The notes beneath the pieces are model-generated. The model was given only the letters and a program-made list of their open reading frames with translations, was not told the DNA's origin and searched no databases. This document shows, one piece after another, positions 6,858 through 12,539 of a stretch of DNA of 20,678 nucleotides; position 1 is the stretch's first letter, and each line of letters opens with the position of its first letter. A program made the translations under genes and the position numbers. Location: contig JANPGC010000063.1 in the NCBI GenBank assembly GCA_031423755.1, positions 1 to 20,678 of the forward strand. Direction: 5' to 3'. Source of the DNA: JANMEX01 sp031423755. GTDB taxonomy: Bacteria; Pseudomonadota; Alphaproteobacteria; Rhizobiales; Rhizobiaceae.

Positions 6858-7718
6858 TCACCCGCGCGCGGACGGTTTGCCCGGCGTGCGCTTGACGGCC
6901 AGCATAGCATCGGCGAGCATCAATGCATCCCTGTTGAATGCGACATTGTGCACGCGAAATATGTCAGCGCCTGCAAGCCGGAGGATCGCAGAGCTGGCGG
7001 CCGTGGCGACATCGCGTTCAGGGGCGCTGCGGCCCGTGATATTCCCGAGGAACCGCTTGCGCGATGTGCCGGCCATCAGCGGATAGCCAAGGTCCTTGAG
7101 CTCGCGGAACCGCACCATGAGTTCGACATTGTCGATGGTCACTTCCTTGGCAAAGCCGAAGCCGGGATCAAGCACAATGGATTCATCGCGGACGCCAGCC
7201 TTGGCGGCGATTTCGAGCGAACGGCGCAGGAACACGCGCTGGTCTTCAATGCGGTCCGCAAGCACCTCCCGCCCGCGCCCGGTGTGCATGATGCACAGCC
7301 CTGCCCCGGTCTCGGCAGCGACCGTGGCAATGCCCGGCTCGCGTTGCAGGCCCCAGACGTCGTTGACGATGTGGGCTCCCCCTTTTACGGCCAGACGCGC
7401 TGTCTCCTCGCGGTAGGTGTCGATGGAGATGATGGCTTCCGGGATGGCCGCGAGCGCTTCGATGACCGGCAAAACGCGGCGCTGCTCTTCAAGCGCGGAG
7501 ACGGCTTCCGCATTCGGCTTGGTCGATTCGCCGCCGACGTCGATGATGGTCGCGCCCTCGGCGAGCATGGTCTTGGCTTGCGCGACGGCAGAATCGAGCG
7601 AGGCATGCTGGCCGCCGTCTGAGAAGGAATCCGGCGTGACGTTGAGGATGCCCATGATCACAGCGCGCGTCCCGAGCGGCAGGGTGCGGGTGTGGGCGAG
7701 TTGCCAGAGGGTGTTCAT
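6858..7718 (-). CDS. folP: Dihydropteroate synthase
   Basis: 286 residues from the ATG at 7718. FolP joins the pterin pyrophosphate to p-aminobenzoate and is the sulfonamide target. Signatures are GILNVTPDSFSDGG (23-36), IDVGGEST, SIDTYR, HIVNDVWG, DPGFGFAK and the pABA/phosphate loop AGTSRKRFLG, all intact. The family start usually lies shortly before the first strand, which favours the ATG at 7718. A GTG at 7751 in the same frame would overlap the relE stop. Neither start has a good ribosome site. It lies 16 bp after the relE stop codon, so folate-gene expression probably depends partly on transcription entering from the toxin-antitoxin module. Confidence 0.95.
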   Translation of the reverse strand: MNTLWQLAHTRTLPLGTRAVIMGILNVTPDSFSDGGQHASLDSAVAQAKTMLAEGATIIDVGGESTKPNAEAVSALEEQRRVLPVIEALAAIPEAIISIDTYREETARLAVKGGAHIVNDVWGLQREPGIATVAAETGAGLCIMHTGRGREVLADRIEDQRVFLRRSLEIAAKAGVRDESIVLDPGFGFAKEVTIDNVELMVRFRELKDLGYPLMAGTSRKRFLGNITGRSAPERDVATAASSAILRLAGADIFRVHNVAFNRDALMLADAMLAVKRTPGKPSARG

Positions 7719-7734
7719 TGGGAGACGCGGACCA

Positions 7735-8004
7735 TCAATTGTAGACTTCACTGCGTTGTCCGACTTTGACGATAAGGATATTTACGGTGTCATCTTGAAT
7801 GTCGCAGATGATACGGTAGTCCCCGACCCGATATTTCCAATACGGTCCCAGGCGTGCCCCGCTCAGGGCAGCACCCAGCGCACGAGGATTCTCCATTTGA
7901 GCGAGACGTTGGCGAAGAAACAAGAGAATGCGGGCTGCACTCTGTGATCCAAGTTTGTCGATACTCTTCTCTGCTGATTTTGAGAGCTCAATCTTCCAAG
8001 CCAT
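7735..8004 (-). CDS. relE: RelE/ParE-superfamily mRNA-interferase-type toxin
   Basis: 89 residues. The pattern WKIELSKSAEKSIDKL ... GPYWKYRVGDYRIICDIQDD ... ILIVKVGQRSEVY is typical of RelE/StbE-like toxins, with the central RVGDYRII strand and the terminal strand ending in R-x-x-V-Y. RelE toxins cleave mRNA in the ribosomal A site; related ParE toxins inhibit gyrase, and this sequence looks nearer to RelE. Its start overlaps the antitoxin gene by 17 bp. The fold appears complete, so the module may be active. It lies immediately upstream of folP on the same strand. Confidence 0.9.
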   Translation of the reverse strand: MAWKIELSKSAEKSIDKLGSQSAARILLFLRQRLAQMENPRALGAALSGARLGPYWKYRVGDYRIICDIQDDTVNILIVKVGQRSEVYN

Positions 8005-8212
8005 ACCGCTTCATCACTTCTTCGAGCGGTATGGTTTTGCTCCTCCCGGAGCGGATGTCTTCCATTATCTTCTCTGCGTCGCGGAGATCCTGAACATCTT
8101 CGAGGTGCTGAAGAATCATCTCTCTGACGTAATTATCCATTGTATGCCCCGTCTCCTTGGCAAGCGTGTCGAGGCGGGCCTCAATCTTTGGGGGCAAGCT
8201 GATTGCGAGCAT
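7988..8212 (-). CDS. relB: RelB-type ribbon-helix-helix antitoxin
   Basis: 74 residues from the ATG at 8212. The amino terminus MLAISLPPKIEARLDTLAKE with the following TMDNYVREMILQHL is a ribbon-helix-helix DNA-binding unit. The carboxy part, with DAEKIMEDIRSG and IPLEEVMKRYGLED, would wrap the toxin. Antitoxins of this type neutralise the toxin and repress their own promoter. The start at 8212 is supported by AAAGGA 7 nt upstream; a longer start at 8233 lies in the predicted transcript leader. It is first in the relB-relE pair, and its stop lies inside relE. Confidence 0.9.
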   Translation of the reverse strand: MLAISLPPKIEARLDTLAKETGHTMDNYVREMILQHLEDVQDLRDAEKIMEDIRSGRSKTIPLEEVMKRYGLED

Positions 8213-8236
8213 TTCCAAGTCCTTTGTGAGCACGCC

Positions 8237-8265
8237 TATATAGAATAAAATACTGCTTAGCTCAA
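8237..8265 (-). promoter_or_regulatory. Predicted relBE promoter
   Basis: On the minus strand, -35 TTGAGC (8265-8260) and -10 TATATA (8242-8237) are separated by 17 bp. The -10 box lies in the 8-bp palindrome CTATATAG (8236-8243), a possible operator half or core for the ribbon-helix-helix antitoxin. The ribosome site and relB ATG follow directly. Transcripts starting here could continue through relE into folP-folB-folK. Confidence 0.6.
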
Positions 8266-8316
8266 ATCAGTAATGCGGATTCCGCTGAATGCAGAAGCGC
8301 CGCCGTCGCCAAAGCC

Positions 8317-9363
8317 TCAAATCTTGAAATCCGTGTCCTGACCCACACCCAGCTTCTTCTGCAAATTGGTCGACGAAGTCGTGTACTGGAACACGATCCG
8401 CTCGCCCGGATTGCAGATGCGCTTGGCGGCTTGCGTCATCAGGGCGGCTTCGTGGAAGCCGGAGAGGATCAGCTTCAGCTTGCCCGGATACCAGTTGATG
8501 TCGCCAATGGCGAAGATGCCGGAGACGTTGGTCTCGAACTTTTCCGTGTCGACGTGAATGAGGTTCTGCTCGAGATTGAGGCCCCATTCGGCGACGGGGC
8601 CGAGCTTCATGGTGAGACCGAAGAAGGGCAGCATGCGGGTGGCGTTGATGACTTTTTCGCCGTCGCTTGTCTTAATGGTGACCGACGACAGTTGGCCGTC
8701 CTCGCCTTGCAGCGATGAGAGCTGACCCGGCTCGAACCGCATCTTGCCTTCCTCGACCAGCGCGAACATTTTCTTGACGCTGTCCGGCGCGGCCTTGAAC
8801 TCCGGGCGGCGGTGCATCAGCGTCACGCTTTTGGCGACGGGATGCAGGTTCAGCGTCCAGTCGAGCGCAGAATCGCCGCCGCCGACAATCAGCACGTCCT
8901 GACCGCGGAACTCTTCCATGCGGCGCACGGAATAGAACACACTCTTGCCTTCGAAGGCCTCGATCCCCGGCACCGGCGGGCGCTTGGGCTGGAACGAACC
9001 GCCGCCGGCGGCAATGACCACGACCTTTGACAGGAAGACTTCGCCCTCGTCGGTCACTGTGCGGAAACGGCCATCTTCTTGCTTCGAGAGCTCTGAGACC
9101 ATACGGTTGAAATGGAACTCCGGGTGGAACGGCTTTATCTGCTCCATGAGCTTGTCGGTAAGGCCTTGCCCGGAAATCTCCGGCCATGCCGGAATGTCGT
9201 AGATCGGCTTTTCAGGATAAAGCTCGGCGCATTGCCCGCCCGGACGGTCGAGAATGTCGATCAGATGGCATTTGAGATCATAAAGGCCAAGCTCGAACAC
9301 GGCGAACAGGCCGACAGGCCCTGCCCCGATGATCACGACGTCGGTTTCGATCTGGGTGCTCAT
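8317..9363 (-). CDS. Thioredoxin-reductase-like ferredoxin--NADP+ reductase
   Basis: 348 residues. It exchanges electrons between NADPH and a ferredoxin through FAD. The FAD-binding motif is VVIIGAGPVGLFAVFELG near residue 10, and the NADPH domain carries VLIVGGGDSALDW. FAIGDINWYPGK near the carboxy end is the second FAD contact. It has no CxxC redox pair, which separates it from true thioredoxin reductases and puts it in the bacterial TrxR-like FNR (YumC-type) family. The carboxy tail FQYTTSSTNLQKKLGV is typical of that family. A [2Fe-2S] ferredoxin gene lies 128 bp upstream on the same strand and is the obvious partner. The ATG at 9363 has only a weak ribosome site. Confidence 0.94.
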   Translation of the reverse strand: MSTQIETDVVIIGAGPVGLFAVFELGLYDLKCHLIDILDRPGGQCAELYPEKPIYDIPAWPEISGQGLTDKLMEQIKPFHPEFHFNRMVSELSKQEDGRFRTVTDEGEVFLSKVVVIAAGGGSFQPKRPPVPGIEAFEGKSVFYSVRRMEEFRGQDVLIVGGGDSALDWTLNLHPVAKSVTLMHRRPEFKAAPDSVKKMFALVEEGKMRFEPGQLSSLQGEDGQLSSVTIKTSDGEKVINATRMLPFFGLTMKLGPVAEWGLNLEQNLIHVDTEKFETNVSGIFAIGDINWYPGKLKLILSGFHEAALMTQAAKRICNPGERIVFQYTTSSTNLQKKLGVGQDTDFKI

Positions 9364-9491
9364 GGCTCTAGGGTCCGTTCAATCAATCAGAATGCAAACT
9401 GGAAGGATGCAGCGCATTAACCGCACTTGGCATGGCTGCGAAAGGAAATGATTTCTGCAGGGCCGGGGCACAGCGGAAAATTATGCCGCGT

Positions 9492-9812
9492 TCAGGCCTG
9501 ACGCTCGGGGATTGAAACCACAAGACCGTCCAAGTCGTCCTTGACCTTGATCTGGCAGGACAGCCGGGAAGTCGGGCGCACATCGAAGGCGAAATCGAGC
9601 ATGTCCTCCTCCATCGCCGCCGGTTTGCCGGTCTTCTCGACCCATGCGTCATCGACATAAACATGGCAGGTCGCGCAGGCGCAGGCACCGCCACACTCAG
9701 CCTCAATGCCGGGCACCTGATTGCGGATGGCGTTTTCCATCACGGTCGAACCGTTGACTGCGTCCACGTCGATGCGCGTGCCGTCAAAGGCGATAAAGGT
9801 CAGTTTTGTCAT
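9492..9812 (-). CDS. [2Fe-2S] ferredoxin, putidaredoxin/adrenodoxin type
   Basis: 106 residues. The ligand pattern is C40-x5-C46-x2-C49 in CGGACACATCH, with the fourth ligand C86 in RLSCQIKV. C44 is an additional, non-ligand cysteine inside the loop. This is the adrenodoxin/putidaredoxin group, which passes electrons to P450s or supports iron-sulfur assembly. The acidic loop around VYVDDAWVEK and the stretch EEDMLDFAFD are as expected for partner docking. The ATG at 9812 has GAGG 7 nt upstream. The neighbouring reductase gene probably supplies its electrons. No P450 or isc gene is in the window, so the final acceptor is unknown. Confidence 0.95.
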   Translation of the reverse strand: MTKLTFIAFDGTRIDVDAVNGSTVMENAIRNQVPGIEAECGGACACATCHVYVDDAWVEKTGKPAAMEEDMLDFAFDVRPTSRLSCQIKVKDDLDGLVVSIPERQA

Positions 9813-9901
9813 GCGAAAACCTCGGGAAAATTTGTCCCCGTCGCTCTAGCGGTTTTCAATTTCAAGTCAATCCGCCAATCCGGCGCAGGTCGGATGGCCG
9901 C

Positions 9902-10249
9902 TTACCGGTTGATGGCCGCGATGAAGTCGAGCACGTGGGCGATTTCATCGCCCAGATCGGCGAGCAGCCGCGAATTCAGCGGCGCCTTTTCGATGCGCTC
10001 GGCGACATCGGCGACCGGAAACGCGCCGACCGAGCGGGCCGTGCCCTTGATCGTGTGCGCCAGACGCTTGCGCTCATCGGCGTTGGCATTGCCCATCGAC
10101 GCCCGCGCGCCGGACATTTGCTTGGCGAACATGGCGAGGATTTCAGTCTCGAGAGAGCGGTCGCCCATGGTTTGGCGCGTCAGATGCGCCAGATCAATCG
10201 GCCGTCCGTTGGCGGACGCCGGTGCGGTATGTTTGAGTGCTGCTTGCAT
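9902..10249 (-). CDS. Orphan histidine phosphotransfer (Hpt) domain protein
   Basis: 115 residues. A single Hpt four-helix domain occupies most of the protein, with the phosphorylatable histidine H65 in AHTIKGTARSVGA (H-x-x-K-G pattern). The first 18 residues look disordered. Hpt proteins relay phosphate between a hybrid kinase and a response regulator; no kinase or regulator is adjacent. It is not the ChpT-type dimeric phosphotransferase. The ATG at 10249 has no clear ribosome site. The SixA-like phosphatase elsewhere in the window is the kind of enzyme that can act on Hpt domains, but a link between the two is only a guess. Confidence 0.88.
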   Translation of the reverse strand: MQAALKHTAPASANGRPIDLAHLTRQTMGDRSLETEILAMFAKQMSGARASMGNANADERKRLAHTIKGTARSVGAFPVADVAERIEKAPLNSRLLADLGDEIAHVLDFIAAINR

Positions 10250-10329
10250 TGAAAAAAGCCATCCGTGGAGCCGGTACGCGGCGAACGAGTTCAGGATAGA
10301 AGCGGATGGTTAAAATTGTATGGGTTTCC

Positions 10330-10470
10330 GAGCCTGACCCCAAATCCACTTTGACGGCCATCTGAAGCGGTTTTCTGCGCTTCCGGTGCCCACGTACCCA
10401 AAAGTACGCTCCGCTCCGGTTCTCAAAACCGCTCCATTTGACTCGCCTAGTTGAATTTTGGATCAGGCTC
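10330..10470. repeat. 141-bp composite palindromic element abutting dgkA
   Basis: The gap between the Hpt gene and dgkA is mostly a nested imperfect palindrome. The outer arms start GAGCCTGA (10330) and end in its complement at 10470, with about 15 of 18 positions matching. The middle arms AGCGGTTTT (10366-10374) and AAAACCGCT (10425-10433) match perfectly. The centre is CGTAC-N6-GTACG (10393-10408). The outer arm ends at the base before the dgkA stop codon. It codes for nothing I can see. The shape suggests a dispersed REP/MITE-like element that also forms a strong RNA fold downstream of dgkA. Confidence 0.7.
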
Positions 10471-10821
10471 TCAGGAAACCAACAACTGCCAAAGTGTCAG
10501 CGACCATACCGACCCGGCAATGGCAATCGACATCAGCACGGCGAGCGAGCCGCAATCCTTGGCAATCTTGATGTCAGCGTGAAACTCACGGCTCAACGCA
10601 TCGCAGGCCGCTTCGATGGCGGTGTTGAGCACTTCGACAATCATCACCAGCATGATGACAGCAATCAGCAACAGCCGTGTCCAGCCGTCGCTTGAAACAA
10701 CGAAGGCAGCCGGAATGGCGGCTGCCAGCGCAATGGCCTCTTCCTGAAACGCCCGCTCGCTGCGGATGAGATGGTTCCACGCGGCAACAGAATTGAAAAA
10801 GGCGGCAGTCATGCGCGTCAT
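10471..10821 (-). CDS. dgkA: Diacylglycerol kinase (membrane DgkA family)
   Basis: 116 residues. It phosphorylates diacylglycerol from membrane-lipid turnover to phosphatidate at the inner membrane. An amphipathic amino terminus (AAWNHLIRSERAFQEE) precedes three membrane helices, at about residues 28-43, 49-66 and 92-112. The active-site pattern EVLNTAIEAACD (63-74), EFH and IAKDCGS (86-92) is intact. The ATG at 10821 has GGGAGG about 7 nt upstream. It stands alone on the minus strand. The palindromic element directly follows its stop codon, which suggests insertion at or just behind the gene end without loss of function. Confidence 0.96.
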   Translation of the reverse strand: MTRMTAAFFNSVAAWNHLIRSERAFQEEAIALAAAIPAAFVVSSDGWTRLLLIAVIMLVMIVEVLNTAIEAACDALSREFHADIKIAKDCGSLAVLMSIAIAGSVWSLTLWQLLVS

Positions 10822-10864
10822 GGGGTCCCTCCCGGCAGTACGGGAAAGCTATGCATCGCAATAC

Positions 10865-11293
10865 TTAGGATTCGGTTGAAACCGTGCTGACCAATCCGGA
10901 AGGCGCGGTCTGGTGCTGCGGCAGGCCGTCGGTGATGTCGTAGTAGCTGCCCTTGTCGCCGGTGAAGATATGCCCTTCGGCCCGCAATGAGCTCGGCTCG
11001 TCAAAGGCTCCGGCGAGGATTGATGTGTAGGATTTGTCAGCGTTCTTCCAGAACAGGCCGGACCCGCAAACCGAACAGAACCCGCGCCTGGCTTCCGGCG
11101 AGGATTGGAACCACGAGATTTTTTCCGCACCTTCAACTTCCAGATCAACATCCTCGGAGGCAGTCGCGGCAAGGAAATGCCCGGTCTGGCGGCGGCATTG
11201 CGAGCAATGGCAATAGATTACGCCGCGAAGCGCACCGCGTGTGGTGAAGCGGACCGCGCCGCAGGAACATTGGCCGGAGTGGATGGTGGGCAC
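10865..11293 (-). CDS. GFA-family (glutathione-dependent formaldehyde-activating-like) protein
   Basis: 142 residues. Zinc-binding cysteines occur as C9/C11 (GQCSCGAVRF), C28/C30/C33 (CHCSQCRRQTG) and C73/C76 (FCSVCGSGLFW), the full GFA/CENP-V pattern. Few family members have a proven enzyme activity; the founder binds glutathione and affects formaldehyde adduct formation. The GTG at 11293 is chosen because TAGGAG lies about 7 nt upstream and the protein begins at the usual place before the first beta-strand. It is probably a single-gene unit. The specific substrate is unknown. Confidence 0.92.
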   Translation of the reverse strand: MPTIHSGQCSCGAVRFTTRGALRGVIYCHCSQCRRQTGHFLAATASEDVDLEVEGAEKISWFQSSPEARRGFCSVCGSGLFWKNADKSYTSILAGAFDEPSSLRAEGHIFTGDKGSYYDITDGLPQHQTAPSGLVSTVSTES

Positions 11294-11362
11294 GGGGGCT
11301 CCTACACGTCAGGTTATCGCGGATGAAACGAATCGTACTCGTGACATGCCAAATATTCACAA

Positions 11363-11689
11363 CTAGTCAGGTGAAGCAGTCCCGTCAGCGCCTAACGCAG
11401 CCTCCCAATTTCTACCGCGCCGAAAGACGCGCAGGACTCTGACCTTGGAGGGCTCCACGACAATTGCAATCGTCAAATTTCGCTCAAAACCCAGAATGCG
11501 CAGGCCCTTTCGCAGGTCATCACGCATACGCCCTCGCTCAGGAGCCCGAGAAAGTGAACGGATAAACTCTTCGACCCGCTCGATGTACGCTAGTGCGGGT
11601 ACTGAGCCTGCTTCGAACTCAATCCATTCATACATGGCGCGAATATCAGTTCGCGCCCGCGAAGAGATTACTACCTTGCGAGGCTTCAC
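11363..11689 (-). CDS. parE: ParE-family toxin
   Basis: 108 residues. The amino terminus RKVVISSRARTDIRAMYEWIEF and the helix pair ALAYIERVEEFIRSLSRAPERG fit RelE/ParE-superfamily toxins. The sheet region GLRILGFERNLTIAIVV ... VRVLRVFRRGRNWEA is the usual end. ParE toxins poison DNA gyrase. The GTG start overlaps the antitoxin stop in GTGA (11686-11689), so it is translationally coupled to the gene upstream. It is about 10 residues longer than many ParE proteins because of a polar tail. Confidence 0.88.
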   Translation of the reverse strand: MKPRKVVISSRARTDIRAMYEWIEFEAGSVPALAYIERVEEFIRSLSRAPERGRMRDDLRKGLRILGFERNLTIAIVVEPSKVRVLRVFRRGRNWEAALGADGTASPD

Positions 11690-11961
11690 GCAGCATGTGC
11701 CTTCTTGCGGCGATGCATTTCGCGAATTTCGTCGAAAACGCTCTCCACCGAGTGGCCGGACTCCGGATCTGCCATCATCTCGTCATAGACGGGTACGACC
11801 TCGCTCATCAGCCAACGGTCAACTGCGGCATCGCGTTCCATGAGCGCGTCCATGCCCGCCCGCATCGCTTCGCTAGCCGAGGCAAAGCGCCCGGATTCTA
11901 TCATTTTCTTGACAAACGCCTCCTGCGCAGCCCCAAGCACCACAGACGTATTCTTGCCCAT
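11686..11961 (-). CDS. parD: ParD-family antitoxin
   Basis: 91 residues from the ATG at 11961. The start MGKNTSVVLG followed by AFVKKMIESGRFASASEAMRAG is the ParD ribbon-helix-helix domain. The acidic carboxy half (VVPVYDEMMADPESGHSVESVFDEI) would bind the toxin. GGAG lies 6 nt before this ATG; in-frame ATGs at 11973 and 11997 are less likely because the second overlaps the operator palindrome. First gene of the pair; it probably represses its own transcription from the palindrome just upstream. Confidence 0.9.
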   Translation of the reverse strand: MGKNTSVVLGAAQEAFVKKMIESGRFASASEAMRAGMDALMERDAAVDRWLMSEVVPVYDEMMADPESGHSVESVFDEIREMHRRKKAHAA

Positions 11962-11976
11962 CAAAATCTCCATCAC

Positions 11977-11995
11977 GTTACCAGATATTGGTAAC
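11977..11995. promoter_or_regulatory. Candidate ParD operator
   Basis: A 19-bp palindrome, GTTACCA (11977-11983), five bases, TGGTAAC (11989-11995), lies 15 bp upstream of the parD ATG. Both 7-bp arms match perfectly. The position and size fit autoregulation by a ribbon-helix-helix antitoxin. I could not place a confident -10/-35 pair around it. Confidence 0.6.
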
Positions 11996-12023
11996 ACAGC
12001 CTCCCAGCCATTTCAACAAACCC

Positions 12024-12062
12024 CCGAAAACCAAACGGCGCCGGACACTTGCCTGACGCCGT
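12024..12062 (-). terminator. Probable terminator of the Met-rich protein gene
   Basis: On the minus strand a stem ACGGCG (12062-12057) / CGCCGT (12040-12035), with partial inner pairing AGG/CCG, is followed by TTGGTTTTCGGG. The interrupted T-run makes it a moderate intrinsic terminator about 40 bp after the stop codon at 12103. Confidence 0.45.
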
Positions 12063-12102
12063 CGATTCAAAACTTTAACGGATTGAATTCAGAACCCGAA
12101 GA

Positions 12103-12360
12103 TTACATCGCGCCCTTCATGGCTTCTTTTTCGGCCATGCCGAGATGTTCGCTGCACTTGTCCATTTCCTTCATGCCCATGGCTTCCTTGGCCATGTCGA
12201 ATTCCTTCATCGCCATGGTCTTGGCCTCGCCCTCGGCCTTGTCGACGGTCTCCATCACCATTTTCATGGTTGCATCATCGCAGGCCTTCATTTCTGCGGC
12301 GTAAGAGATGCCGGAGAATGCAACGGTCATGGCGGCGGCGGCGAAGAGTGTTTTCAGCAT
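12103..12360 (-). CDS. Small exported methionine-rich protein
   Basis: 85 residues. A signal peptide (MLKTLFAAAAMTVAFSGISYAA) is followed by a mature part of about 63 residues, of which 13 are methionine and many others Lys, Glu and Ala. Two cysteines (in MKACDD and DKCSEH) bracket the helical segments and could hold a helical hairpin by a disulfide. The M-x-x-M and M-x-M spacing (MKMVM, TMAM, AMGMKEM) is the kind seen in periplasmic Cu(I)/Ag(I) binding proteins, but no copper genes are near. AGGGA lies 9 nt before the ATG. I recall similar small exported proteins in rhizobia; no function is known to me. Confidence 0.78.
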   Translation of the reverse strand: MLKTLFAAAAMTVAFSGISYAAEMKACDDATMKMVMETVDKAEGEAKTMAMKEFDMAKEAMGMKEMDKCSEHLGMAEKEAMKGAM

Positions 12361-12485
12361 TTGAGTGTTCCCTTTGATGATTGACGCCCAGCGCGTCTGA
12401 AGAGACCATCATCATCTAAGCTTTCACTTACCACACACGAAGCCGTGCTTCACACGCCTGTGTTGAAACTTCAAATCCTGATCAC

Positions 12486-12512
12486 AAAAACGGCACCGGT
12501 TTCCCGGTGCCG
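12486..12512 (-). terminator. Intrinsic terminator of the DAHP synthase gene
   Basis: A perfect 9-bp stem CGGCACCGG (12512-12504 on the minus strand) with a GAAA tetraloop closes with CCGGTGCCG and is followed directly by TTTTTG. It lies 28 bp after the aroG stop codon. This is the best terminator in the window. Confidence 0.9.
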
Positions 12513-12539
12513 AAGCAAGACTCGAGGGTGCAGGAAGAC

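Noticed and set aside
8275..8285. Small palindrome GCGGA-T-TCCGC between the reductase stop and relB as a terminator
   Set aside because: The 5-bp stem has a one-base loop and no T-run, so it is too weak to call a terminator.
10330..10470. CRISPR or tandem repeat array in the gap before dgkA
   Set aside because: The repeats are inverted arms of one palindrome, not direct repeats with spacers, and no cas gene is present.
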